Source of the DNA: CAZYBC01 sp964645645
GTDB taxonomy: Bacteria > Patescibacteriota > Microgenomatia > UBA1400 > PJMF01
Length of the DNA: 19,079 nucleotides
Direction of reading: 5' to 3'
NCBI GenBank assembly: GCA_964645645.1
Contig: CAZYBC010000022.1
Location: 1 to 19,079, forward strand
The notes below the pieces were generated by a model. It had not been told where the DNA came from. It saw nothing but the letters and a program-made list of their open reading frames with translations, and searched no databases. Below, piece by piece: positions 1 to 6,089 of this stretch. The translations under genes and the position numbers were made by a program. Every line of letters begins with the position of its first letter. The first letter of the stretch is position 1.

Positions 1-151
1 AACCTCGATACATCTGACATTCACATCCGTTCTATTCCGGAATGTATCGCAACCTGATCAAAAGGATTATTCTACAGGAGCATTAAGCGCTTTTCATGAT
101 ACAATTATTCTGATTTAATCAGAGTAAACAACAAAAATAGATGATTAATAA

Positions 152-223
152 AGGACGGTAATGTCAATGGTAGCATGGGGGTCTCCAAAACCTCTCGTGA
201 GGGTTCGAATCCTTCCCGTCCTG
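152..223 (+). tRNA. trnW: tRNA-Trp, anticodon CCA
   Basis: A full cloverleaf can be drawn by hand. The acceptor stem is AGGACGG (152-158) with CCGTCCT (216-222), all seven pairs matching. The D stem is 161-164 with 173-176, enclosing an 8-nt loop with GG. The anticodon stem is 178-182 with 190-194 (one G-U), and its loop CTCCAAA (183-189) puts CCA at 185-187, so it reads UGG (Trp). The variable loop has 4 nt. The T stem is 199-203 with 211-215 (one G-U) and its loop is TTCGAAT. The discriminator base is G (223). The next bases are CAT, so the 3' CCA is not encoded and must be added enzymatically. An intrinsic terminator follows directly. No convincing dedicated promoter was found upstream, so it may be cotranscribed from outside the window. 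Confidence 0.96.
206..222 (+). repeat. tRNA-Trp 3'-end direct repeat, copy 1 (inside the tRNA)
   Basis: The 17 nt CGAATCCTTCCCGTCCT, covering the 3' half of the T loop and T stem and the 3' acceptor strand, recur exactly at 412-428, 206 nt downstream. The bases after the two copies differ (GCAT versus ACAC), so the identity ends at the acceptor stem. Confidence 0.9.
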
Positions 224-229
224 CATTAT

Positions 230-259
230 AAAAATAGAGCTATATATAGCTCTATTTTT
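230..259 (+). terminator. Intrinsic terminator after tRNA-Trp
   Basis: This is a perfect 30-bp palindrome with 13 pairs closing on a TATA loop, flanked by A5 on the 5' side and T5 on the 3' side. It begins 7 nt after the tRNA discriminator base. The A/T flanks make it able to act in both directions. It separates the tRNA from the duplicated tRNA tail further downstream. Confidence 0.85.
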
Positions 260-289
260 GTAATAAAGTAGTTAATTGAGGATTCGAAT

Positions 290-411
290 GCCGGAGCAAT
301 AGGGCAAACTAAAGCCCATATTGCGAGGCGGGGTCGACGGGCGCGACCGAGAGAGTAGAAGATTCACAAGTTTGTGAAGCTTCGTGACGAACGACAGAGC
401 GAACCGGTGAC
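290..411. other. GC-rich structured insert between split tRNA-Trp tail copies
   Basis: The block is visibly richer in G and C than the AT-rich surroundings and folds into successive local hairpins. Stem 1 pairs 296-305 with 314-324 (10 pairs, one bulged A at 318) and is itself enclosed by GCC 290-292 with GGC 327-329. Stem 2 pairs GGTCG 332-336 with CGACC 344-348. Stem 3 pairs TTCACAA 363-369 with TTGTGAA 372-378. Stem 4 pairs TTCG 381-384 with CGAA 388-391. I see no credible reading frame in it. It could be a MITE-like element, a remnant of a mobile element, or a structured RNA. No known RNA family was recognised. Confidence 0.55.
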
Positions 412-428
412 CGAATCCTTCCCGTCCT
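412..428 (+). repeat. tRNA-Trp 3'-end direct repeat, copy 2 (orphan tail)
   Basis: This is an exact 17-nt copy of tRNA-Trp positions 206-222, but no acceptor 5' strand, D arm or anticodon arm precedes it, so it is not a tRNA gene. A related 12-nt block at 278-289 matches the tRNA T-arm start (199-210) at 11 of 12 positions. Together they look like a T-arm/acceptor copy split by a 122-nt insert (290-411). The pattern resembles att-type duplications or the tRNA-tail repeats known downstream of E. coli tyrT, but no integrase is nearby. Confidence 0.85.
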
Positions 429-464
429 ACACAATTTTTTATTACCAATAAGCCTTTTTCCCTC

Positions 465-493
465 ATGACTCCAGTTCCAGGATAGTTTATAGT
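465..493 (+). promoter_or_regulatory. Promoter of the 504 gene (leaderless type)
   Basis: A -35-like ATGACT (465-470) is followed after 17 nt by a -10 TATAGT (488-493). The -10 lies 10 nt before the ATG, so the transcript would start only a few nt before the start codon. No SD is present. Confidence 0.5.
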
Positions 494-503
494 AATTTTT
501 GCT

Positions 504-1355
504 ATGGTTGAAAAAACAACTTCCAGAATTGTGTTTGGTGATGATAAAGGCCAAGCTAGTGGCCGTCTAAATTCCGCCACTAACAAAGACGTTTCCACTG
601 GCCAAAACGCCACAAGAAAAGATTCCACTACACCTCAAGAACTCGCCACTGCAAAGGAAACCGAGGCAAGGGTTTATTCGCATTGGTTGTTAGAAGCAAA
701 AGAATTTTTGCTATCTCAAAAATATTTAAACAATGAACAGCTACAAGCTATGGCGGTATCAGATTTAACTAAAGCTGATACAGAGATAATGAAAAATTTG
801 GTACAAGAGTGGATCAAACCAAGAAGTTTTTTTGGAGAAGCGGCTCCTCAAACTCCAACTCCATCGGAAAGAGAATTAATGTCAGTTCTTAACTGGCTAG
901 TTAGAGTTGTTTATGAAGAAATGTATCAAATCAACAAGCCTGAAGATGGGAAAATAAAAGGAATTCAGAGTGCTGGGGGTTTATTGACTCATGTTGATTT
1001 AAATGCCGAGGTTATGGGTGCAGATTTGCTAATAGCCTCTCTTGAAACAAAGCATAAAGCTAATTTAGTTAGAAGCGCGAATGCTTTGTATCAACGGCGA
1101 ACTACTGAGTTGCAGACCAATTTATCAGCAAAGAGCTTGGTAAAATTAAAAGAAACTTTTGGTTTAGCTGAGGACGCCAAAGATGTTTATACAGTTTATA
1201 GAGAGATTTGGGACGTGTTGCGTGAAAAAATTGACAAAGTATTAAATTCTAGAAATATCCAAGTTTTAGAGCAGACATTAAAAATGTTGTTAACAGTTAG
1301 AACAACTCCAGAATTTCAATTTTTATTTACTAGCCCTTTTGCATGGAAGGTATAA
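504..1355 (+). CDS. Hypothetical protein, 283 aa, unknown family
   Basis: I do not recognise this protein. The first ~45 residues are polar and rich in Thr, Ser and Lys, and look disordered. From about residue 50 it becomes a soluble, mostly helical domain rich in Leu, Glu and Lys. No signal peptide, membrane segment, metal-ligand cluster or nucleotide-binding loop is visible. The C-terminus is hydrophobic/aromatic (FLFTSPFAWKV). The ATG at 504 is chosen because a -10-like TATAGT sits 10 nt upstream and no SD is seen, as for other lead genes here. It stands alone on the plus strand, 143 nt before the MFS transporter gene. It is likely real because the frame stays open for 284 codons with amino-acid use like its neighbours. 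Function cannot be inferred. Confidence 0.8.
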   Translation: MVEKTTSRIVFGDDKGQASGRLNSATNKDVSTGQNATRKDSTTPQELATAKETEARVYSHWLLEAKEFLLSQKYLNNEQLQAMAVSDLTKADTEIMKNLVQEWIKPRSFFGEAAPQTPTPSERELMSVLNWLVRVVYEEMYQINKPEDGKIKGIQSAGGLLTHVDLNAEVMGADLLIASLETKHKANLVRSANALYQRRTTELQTNLSAKSLVKLKETFGLAEDAKDVYTVYREIWDVLREKIDKVLNSRNIQVLEQTLKMLLTVRTTPEFQFLFTSPFAWKV

Positions 1356-1498
1356 ATTTTTTATGTTAGAAAATCCTCCAAGACTAATAGATATTTCTCT
1401 TTTAGTTGAAGGAAAACATAAAATAGCTATTTAAATAGTAAGTTTCACTTTACCTCCTTCCTCCTGCAGATTTTTTCTATTAAACTAATAGATAGTTT

Positions 1499-2740
1499 AT
1501 GTTGAATAGGCCTGTGAGCAAACCAGTTAAATATCTTCTGTTTTATTTGTTGTTGATGTTCTTTTTCTATCTGGGTGACAGTATCATGTCATTCAGTTCT
1601 CCTGTGGTAATAAGTCAAAATCTTGAAAATTCAACGTTAATGGGTTTAGTAATTGGTTTTTCATCTTTAGTGGGTTTTTTGGTCGATCTGTCTATCTCTA
1701 AGTTTTACCCTAATAAAAATTTTGATTTTTTTGCAAAGTTAATGTTTAAATTAGTTGTTTTTTTTCCTTTAGCTTTTTTGTTATTGCCTCATGAAATTTG
1801 GGTGTTTTTATTTGCGATGGGAGTGTGGGGAATTTATTATGAACTATCTCGTTTTGCTCACTTTAATTTTATTAATTATTACTTGGATCATCATCAGCAT
1901 GCAAAGGCCTGGAGCTTAATTGGGATGGCTCAAACCATTGCCATTACGCTCGGGCCAATTGTGGCAGCCTATTTATTAGACAGTTCGTCTTCTAAGTTGG
2001 TTTTTTGGGCAGCGTGCGTACTTTTTATACTGTCTTATTTGATTTTTATGTTTTCCATTGGCAAATTAAAACCACATCAGGATGAAAAGACTATTTCAAA
2101 TCAAAAAATTCCTGCAATTTCTTTGTCTCAAGAGCTAAATTTGTGGCGAATTATGTTAAAAAAAGTCTGGCCTCTCTATTTGCTATTAATAGTAGTGACT
2201 TTATTAGATTCAGCTTTTTGGGTAGCCGGGCCATTATTAGTTGGGAAAGTTGATGTTTGGTATATGAAGTTTTTATTACCAGCTTATACAATTCCAGCTT
2301 TATTAGAGTCATTTTACATTGATAAATTAACTGCTAAATTTTCTAAAAAACGTTTGGCTTTTGTGAGTGGCATTGTTGGAGGTTTATTAGTGGTGTTAAG
2401 TTTTATAGTGATCACTAATTGGTGGTTGTTAATTTATATACTTTTAGCTGGGGCTTTTATTCATTTAGTTTTTACCAACGTGTATGCAGTTTTTGAAGAT
2501 TATGTGGAAAGGCTAGGCTATTTTAAAAATGATCTGATTGGCTTGCAATCATCAGCGATTAGTTTAGCTTATATGTTAGGACCAATAAGCGTGGGCTTTT
2601 TATTAGATAGGATTGTTTATCGTTTGGTAATTGCCATTTTTGCGGGGCTATTAGTGGTTTTATCAGTGTTGTGTTTGTTGATTGTCCCTCGGAAAATTAA
2701 AATGCCACAAAAAGAGTTGAGTGAGGCAGTGGAGGAGTAG
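1499..2740 (+). CDS. MFS-type transporter, 12 TM segments
   Basis: A 413-aa polytopic membrane protein with about twelve hydrophobic helices in two halves, split by a polar stretch near residues 195-215 (around KPHQDEKTISNQKI), the usual central loop of the Major Facilitator Superfamily. The N-terminal half has the FXXG/VDL loop after TM2 (residues ~55-70) where MFS motif A normally sits, but the motif is weak. The second half ends with a short charged cytoplasmic tail. The length fits single-domain MFS carriers (about 400 aa). The substrate cannot be read from sequence, and no resistance-pump signature was identified. The start follows TAATAG by 6 nt, a possible weak -10. There is no SD. It appears monocistronic, flanked by two unrecognised genes. 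Confidence 0.85.
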   Translation: MLNRPVSKPVKYLLFYLLLMFFFYLGDSIMSFSSPVVISQNLENSTLMGLVIGFSSLVGFLVDLSISKFYPNKNFDFFAKLMFKLVVFFPLAFLLLPHEIWVFLFAMGVWGIYYELSRFAHFNFINYYLDHHQHAKAWSLIGMAQTIAITLGPIVAAYLLDSSSSKLVFWAACVLFILSYLIFMFSIGKLKPHQDEKTISNQKIPAISLSQELNLWRIMLKKVWPLYLLLIVVTLLDSAFWVAGPLLVGKVDVWYMKFLLPAYTIPALLESFYIDKLTAKFSKKRLAFVSGIVGGLLVVLSFIVITNWWLLIYILLAGAFIHLVFTNVYAVFEDYVERLGYFKNDLIGLQSSAISLAYMLGPISVGFLLDRIVYRLVIAIFAGLLVVLSVLCLLIVPRKIKMPQKELSEAVEE

Positions 2741-2861
2741 AAGAGGTGTTAAGTAAGCTGTAGTTACTAGGCAATATTAAAAGTAATTTTTCCAGATCTG
2801 AATTTTTATTTTAAGCCGAAGTTGCAAAGGTACTGAAGTATTACGTAGAAGTCCTATAATA

Positions 2862-2890
2862 TTGACATTTCAGCAATATTTTGATATAAT
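2862..2890 (+). promoter_or_regulatory. Consensus sigma-70-type promoter
   Basis: A perfect -35 TTGACA (2862-2867), a 17-nt spacer and a perfect -10 TATAAT (2885-2890), the latter preceded by TGa (extended -10). This is the best promoter in the window. The predicted start is about 2897. No ORF follows; instead an intrinsic terminator lies ~30-60 nt downstream. Confidence 0.85.
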
Positions 2891-2896
2891 TTAGCT

Positions 2897-2956
2897 TATC
2901 TTTTAAATCAAATCAGTATCAAATTGGCAGGCTTCAAAACCCTGCCGATTTTTTTT
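2897..2956 (+). ncRNA. Candidate small RNA, ~60 nt
   Basis: The interval lies between a consensus promoter (2862-2890) and a strong intrinsic terminator (2921-2956), in a 317-nt gap between the MFS gene and the 3058 gene. The transcript would have an unpaired A/U-rich 5' part of about 24 nt (2897-2920) followed by the terminator hairpin and U-tail, the layout of many trans-acting sRNAs. It contains no ATG. It is unlikely to be a leader of the 3058 gene, because it terminates ~100 nt before that gene, which has its own promoter at 3023-3051. The rest of the gap (2741-2861 and 2957-3022) shows only a weak possible hairpin at about 3008-3028 and no gene. Confidence 0.65.
2921..2956 (+). terminator. 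Intrinsic terminator of candidate sRNA
   Basis: An 11-bp stem (2921-2931 with 2941-2951, core GGCAGG/CCTGCC, one G-U pair at 2925/2947) encloses a 9-nt loop. The T-run covers 2949-2956. Confidence 0.85.
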
Positions 2957-3022
2957 GAATATTGCACGACATATTTTGGAATAGAGTAGTTCCCCAAAGA
3001 GTGTGTGCCGAGATCAATCTTT

Positions 3023-3051
3023 TTGGCTTTTTTGTTCTACTTTGATATAAT
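3023..3051 (+). promoter_or_regulatory. Promoter of the 3058 gene (extended -10, leaderless)
   Basis: TTGGCT (3023-3028), a 17-nt spacer, and TATAAT (3046-3051) preceded by TGa. Only 6 nt separate the -10 from the ATG, so transcription should begin at the start codon itself. Confidence 0.75.
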
Positions 3052-3057
3052 AGCTCC

Positions 3058-4263
3058 ATGCCTAGCAATGAAATTCATTTCCCACTTTCTCCTGACCTAG
3101 TGGCTGAATATGCGCTAATAGCTAGACCAACGGAACGTTTACAAGCGTTGTTAAAAACTCACAATTTAGATTTTTCTCCTCAAAAAGTTTGGCAACTGCA
3201 TGAATATAATTCTGCCAGTGGTTCAGCCCAGGCTGCCAATCTGGCCAAACAAATTTTAGATTTAATTAGATTGTCTGGAGTTTTTAAATCGGTAGACAAT
3301 ACTTCTTTTACTCAGTTTCCAGAAATTAATCAGCAAATCAGTGAATATTCAAGAATGCTAGTAATGACGTCTTTGTCAGCAGTTAAAAAAACTGCAGATT
3401 CAGCTCAGGCTTTAAGATTTTTAAATTTGGCTATTGAGGAAATTTTGCAAGCTTATCCTGTCGCGATTGAAGCAGGGCAAGCGCAGACAGTAGCAAATTG
3501 GCGTTATCAAACTGCTGAGCCTAATCCTGATTCAGCGCAAAATCAAGAAACTCTAACAAAAGAATTTTTTTGGCCCATGGAAGATCTTCGTCATTTTTAT
3601 AAATTAATTGCTGTTTTAACCATGGTTTGGCCAGATTTTTCTGTTTTACTTAATGCAAATATTTTATCAGTTCGGGAAATCCTGGAATTGCCTCATCAAG
3701 ATAATTTTTCTGCCTTATTAACTGGGGTAAATGTCTTGTTAGCGGAAATTAACCAAGAGCAACCTCAAGCTGGCAGTCAAAGAGCAAATTTAATTATGCA
3801 GATTGAATTAGAACCTGATTATATTCAAGTGCAAAAAGCTTTCAAGCAATATTTAGAAACAGAAACTAGTCCACGAGAAATGATCACTACTATTAGCAAA
3901 ATGGTAGGGAGAGCTGTAGCAGAAAAAGATTTCTCAACTTTGCAGCTTTGTTTGGCTAAGTTAAAAATGCTTATTTTTAGAGATAAAAACTTATTAGCTT
4001 TTGATAAAGGTCAGTTGGCAGAAGTTGTCCGTACTTTAAAATTATTGGCTAAAAATAGTTTAGCAAAGATGGGTGAAAAAGTTACACAGAATCGGCTAGG
4101 GAAGTTAAGATCAAAAATTCAAGCGAGTTTGCTTGGGCAAGCGCCTTCAAGAACAGATGCAGCCGTTCAAGACCAACTTGCCTTGTTAAAAAATTTAGCT
4201 AGTGATTTATTAAAATTGAGTTATTTTGCGCTTAGCAGTAAGGAAGTTGGAAAGTTGGCTTAA
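3058..4263 (+). CDS. Hypothetical protein, 401 aa, unknown family
   Basis: I do not recognise a family. The protein looks soluble and largely alpha-helical, rich in Leu, Ala, Gln and Lys, with no signal peptide or membrane helix. It reads as helical blocks: residues ~1-75, a middle part to ~255, and a C-terminal part (about 270-400) with basic helices (around GEKVTQNRLGKLRSKIQ). A Gln/Pro/Asn-rich linker lies near residues 150-165. No catalytic motif is evident. The start is fixed by an extended -10 TATAAT 6 nt upstream, i.e. a leaderless mRNA. The gene converges with the response regulator (stops 22 nt apart); the junction holds the palindrome GTTTAGCTAAAC (4270-4281) but no T-run. It may be a lineage-specific structural or adaptor protein, which is only a guess. 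Confidence 0.8.
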   Translation: MPSNEIHFPLSPDLVAEYALIARPTERLQALLKTHNLDFSPQKVWQLHEYNSASGSAQAANLAKQILDLIRLSGVFKSVDNTSFTQFPEINQQISEYSRMLVMTSLSAVKKTADSAQALRFLNLAIEEILQAYPVAIEAGQAQTVANWRYQTAEPNPDSAQNQETLTKEFFWPMEDLRHFYKLIAVLTMVWPDFSVLLNANILSVREILELPHQDNFSALLTGVNVLLAEINQEQPQAGSQRANLIMQIELEPDYIQVQKAFKQYLETETSPREMITTISKMVGRAVAEKDFSTLQLCLAKLKMLIFRDKNLLAFDKGQLAEVVRTLKLLAKNSLAKMGEKVTQNRLGKLRSKIQASLLGQAPSRTDAAVQDQLALLKNLASDLLKLSYFALSSKEVGKLA

Positions 4264-4285
4264 GAAGCTGTTTAGCTAAACTTAG

Positions 4286-4960
4286 TCAGCTGTCAACAAT
4301 CCGATACCCTCGCCCATGTAGTGTTTCAATTAATTTTAGACCAAAGCGGTGATCAAGTTTTTGTCTTAATCTTTTGATTTGAGCAGCTACATTGTTGTGG
4401 CTTTGTAATTTTGGTATGCCAGACCATAAATGTTCATAAATTAAATCTTGAGATAGAATTTTTCCTTTATTAATAACAAGAAAATGAAGCAAGGCAAATT
4501 CTTTGCGGCTTAGTTTGATGGGCTGATTTTGATAACAAACGCTTTCAGCACAGCTATTGAGTTGAATACCTTGTATTTTAAAAATATGATTTTGTTGAAC
4601 GTGATAGTGGCGATTAAGGAGGGCTTTGATTCTGGCACTTAATTCTTCTTGGTGAAAAGGTTTGGCTAAATAATCATCACTGCCAGATTGAAAGCTATCT
4701 AGCTTAGTTTGAAGTTGCTTGTCATTACTGATGACAAGAATTGGCAAATTAAGGCAATCTTGGCGCAGGGTTTTAATCACTTCTAAACCATTAATGTCTG
4801 GGAGCTTGAGATCCAAAATCAATAAATCATAGTCGATGGTTTCAGCCAGGTAGATTGCTTTTTTACCATTAAAACAGTGATCAACAATATATTTTTTAGT
4901 AAGAGTTTTTTTTAAATCATTCGTTAAGCTGGGGTCTTCTTCAACCAACAAAAGCCGCAT
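4286..4960 (-). CDS. OmpR/PhoB-family response regulator, orphan
   Basis: A 224-aa two-domain transcription factor. Residues 1-115 form a receiver domain: the acidic pair E8/D9, phospho-acceptor D50 in LILDLKLPD, the switch position S78 (LVISND) and K100 in DYLAKPF are all present, so phosphorylation is expected. Residues ~125-224 form an OmpR-type winged helix with the recognition-helix region around NNVAAQIKRLRQKL and the closing wing GRGYRIVDS. The length is typical. No histidine kinase is adjacent, so its partner must be elsewhere or it is an orphan regulator. The gene reads from a leaderless extended -10 (TGtTATAAA, 7 nt before ATG). It ends with TGA, evidence for standard stop usage. 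Confidence 0.95.
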   Translation of the reverse strand: MRLLLVEEDPSLTNDLKKTLTKKYIVDHCFNGKKAIYLAETIDYDLLILDLKLPDINGLEVIKTLRQDCLNLPILVISNDKQLQTKLDSFQSGSDDYLAKPFHQEELSARIKALLNRHYHVQQNHIFKIQGIQLNSCAESVCYQNQPIKLSRKEFALLHFLVINKGKILSQDLIYEHLWSGIPKLQSHNNVAAQIKRLRQKLDHRFGLKLIETLHGRGYRIVDS

Positions 4961-4967
4961 ATCTTTT

Positions 4968-4976
4968 TTTATAACA
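4968..4976 (-). promoter_or_regulatory. Extended -10 of the response regulator gene
   Basis: On the minus strand this reads TGtTATAAA, ending 7 nt before the ATG, with no SD. A matching -35 at the right spacing is not evident, consistent with an extended -10 promoter. Confidence 0.6.
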
Positions 4977-5024
4977 GATAATTATGAAAAAATTATGACA
5001 AAATTTTCTGTTTGAATTTTTATT

Positions 5025-5051
5025 AAAAAACTGATGAGCTTGTTAGCTCAT
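5025..5051 (-). terminator. Likely terminator downstream of the M50 protease gene
   Basis: A 7-bp perfect stem ATGAGCT/AGCTCAT (5034-5040 with 5045-5051) with a 4-nt loop. On the minus strand it is followed, after 3 nt, by T6 (5030-5025). It lies in the 180-nt gap between the two minus-strand genes and would separate them into two transcripts. Confidence 0.55.
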
Positions 5052-5140
5052 TTTGATAGAAATCTATTGGTCATTATAACAAAGGAATTTTTTGTTCAGA
5101 TAAGTAAGGATGCTTTAATACCAAGCGGATAAAATTAAAA

Positions 5141-5764
5141 TTATCTTACTAATATATTGAGAATAAAGTTAGTAATTGGCCAAACCACTTTAGCAGCAGG
5201 CGCAGATCCTCCTAAAATTGGAAAAATAAATAAAATTAAAATAATTTTTCCATAGCGCTCCATAAAAGATTGGTACTCTAAACTGGTAGTTTTAGGCAAT
5301 AAGGCAGTTAAAACCTTGCTTCCGTCCAAAGGGTAAATTGGAATCAAATTAAAAACTGCTAAGGTAACATTAATCACAATTAAGTTAATTAAACCCAAGG
5401 CTATCCAAACTGTGCCTACTAAATGCAGATTCAGTAAAATCGCTAAAACTAAAGCAATTGCTAAGTTAGTTAATGGCCCAGCCAAAGCAATTAAAGCACT
5501 ATCTCTAACAGGATTTTTTAGGTTATATGGATCATAAGGCGATGGTTTACCCCAACCATAACCAGTAATTAAAAGCACAATTACTCCGATTGGGTCAAGA
5601 TGGGCGCGTGGATCCAAAGTGAGTCTGCCATTAGCTCTGGCGGTGGGATCGCCTAATAAATCATCTGCTAAGCAGTGGGCATATTCGTGCAAGCTAATAG
5701 ATAAGAGCAGACCAGGAAAAATAATCAAAAAGGCTAAGGGTTGGCTTAATAATAGATCTATCAT
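5141..5764 (-). CDS. Site-2 protease family zinc metalloprotease (M50, YwhC-like)
   Basis: A 207-aa integral membrane protein with the two signature motifs of S2P-type intramembrane proteases. The first is HEYAH at residues 26-30 (HExxH, zinc ligands plus catalytic Glu) inside the first hydrophobic segment. The second is NLIPIYPLDG at 139-148, with D147 as the expected third zinc ligand. About five hydrophobic segments are seen. No PDZ domain is present, which places it with the short bacterial/archaeal M50 group rather than RseP. It probably cleaves membrane-embedded substrates, but the target is unknown. The start has no SD; a TAAAAT-like -10 lies about 15 nt upstream. It is divergent from the bL28 gene across a 109-nt intergenic region. 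Confidence 0.92.
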   Translation of the reverse strand: MIDLLLSQPLAFLIIFPGLLLSISLHEYAHCLADDLLGDPTARANGRLTLDPRAHLDPIGVIVLLITGYGWGKPSPYDPYNLKNPVRDSALIALAGPLTNLAIALVLAILLNLHLVGTVWIALGLINLIVINVTLAVFNLIPIYPLDGSKVLTALLPKTTSLEYQSFMERYGKIILILFIFPILGGSAPAAKVVWPITNFILNILVR

Positions 5765-5854
5765 AAGTTTAGTTTAGTCATTTTAGCAAATAAAGGTAAG
5801 CTGTAAAGGGCAAAGTAGTGAGTTCACAAACTCTATATATCTTTTAATTATTTA

Positions 5855-5863
5855 TGATATAAT
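5855..5863 (+). promoter_or_regulatory. Extended -10 of the bL28 gene
   Basis: TGaTATAAT lies 10 nt before ATG 5874. A 5-bp inverted repeat GAGTT-CACA-AACTC (5820-5833) sits just upstream of the -35 region and could be an operator. Confidence 0.7.
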
Positions 5864-5873
5864 CTACTCCGTT

Positions 5874-6089
5874 ATGAAGAGTTTTGCTTTCAAATTTCCA
5901 ACCATCTCCCATGTCGGGCATACTGTTTCTCATGCGAAAAACCGCAAGAGTCGTAAATTTCGTTATAATTTACACACAGTCACTGTTCAACTAGACGGCG
6001 AAAAGAAAAAATTAAGAGTTCCTTCTAGAATTTTAAAATTTCTTAAAGCTCAAGGTATAACTACCCACTTTAAGAAAACCAATTCTTAA
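5874..6089 (+). CDS. rpmB: Large ribosomal subunit protein bL28
   Basis: A 71-aa basic protein carrying the bL28 core: GHTVSHAKNRKSRKFRYNLH (residues 15-34) followed by a beta-rich stretch ending in LRVPSRILKFLK, matching the family order GxxVSHAxxxTxRxxxPNL then RVSxRxLR. bL28 is part of the 50S subunit. The N-terminus lacks the Cys-containing CxxxGKxP segment seen in zinc-type bL28, replaced here by KFPTISHV. The start follows an extended -10 by 10 nt. The 3' end overlaps the 3' end of convergent fmt by 20 nt, so each transcript runs into the other gene's tail. Confidence 0.9.
   Translation: MKSFAFKFPTISHVGHTVSHAKNRKSRKFRYNLHTVTVQLDGEKKKLRVPSRILKFLKAQGITTHFKKTNS

Noticed and set aside
1..118. 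Possible 3' end of a protein gene entering from the left (frame 1 open to TGA at 55-57; frame 2 open to TAA at 116-118).
   Set aside because: Neither short frame has a recognisable sequence and I could not choose between them. An inverted repeat TCTGAT/ATCAGA (109-123) spans the second stop but has no T-run.
206..428. A full integrated element with attL/attR at tRNA-Trp.
   Set aside because: Only ~190 nt lie between the repeats and no integrase is present; at most a relic or a tail duplication.
272..628. A 118-aa minus-strand ORF over the tRNA-tail region.
   Set aside because: It overlaps the 504 gene and the structured insert, with no promoter or SD and an unlikely composition.
1363..1434. 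A 23-codon ORF (MLENPPRLID...) between the 504 gene and the MFS gene.
   Set aside because: Very short, no SD, no promoter of its own; likely chance in AT-rich DNA.
1451..1465. CCTCCTTCCTCC, i.e. SD-like GGAGGAAGGAGG on the minus strand.
   Set aside because: No minus-strand ORF follows; the nearest ATG stops after five codons.
3008..3034. Second terminator hairpin (GCCGAGA...TTTTTGGC, then T-run) before 3058.
   Set aside because: Half of the pairs are G-U or A-T, and it overlaps the -35 region; kept only as a remark.
4266..4291. Bidirectional terminator between the 3058 gene and the response regulator.
   Set aside because: A palindrome GTTTAGCTAAAC is present, but neither strand has a T-run and the loop would be too tight.
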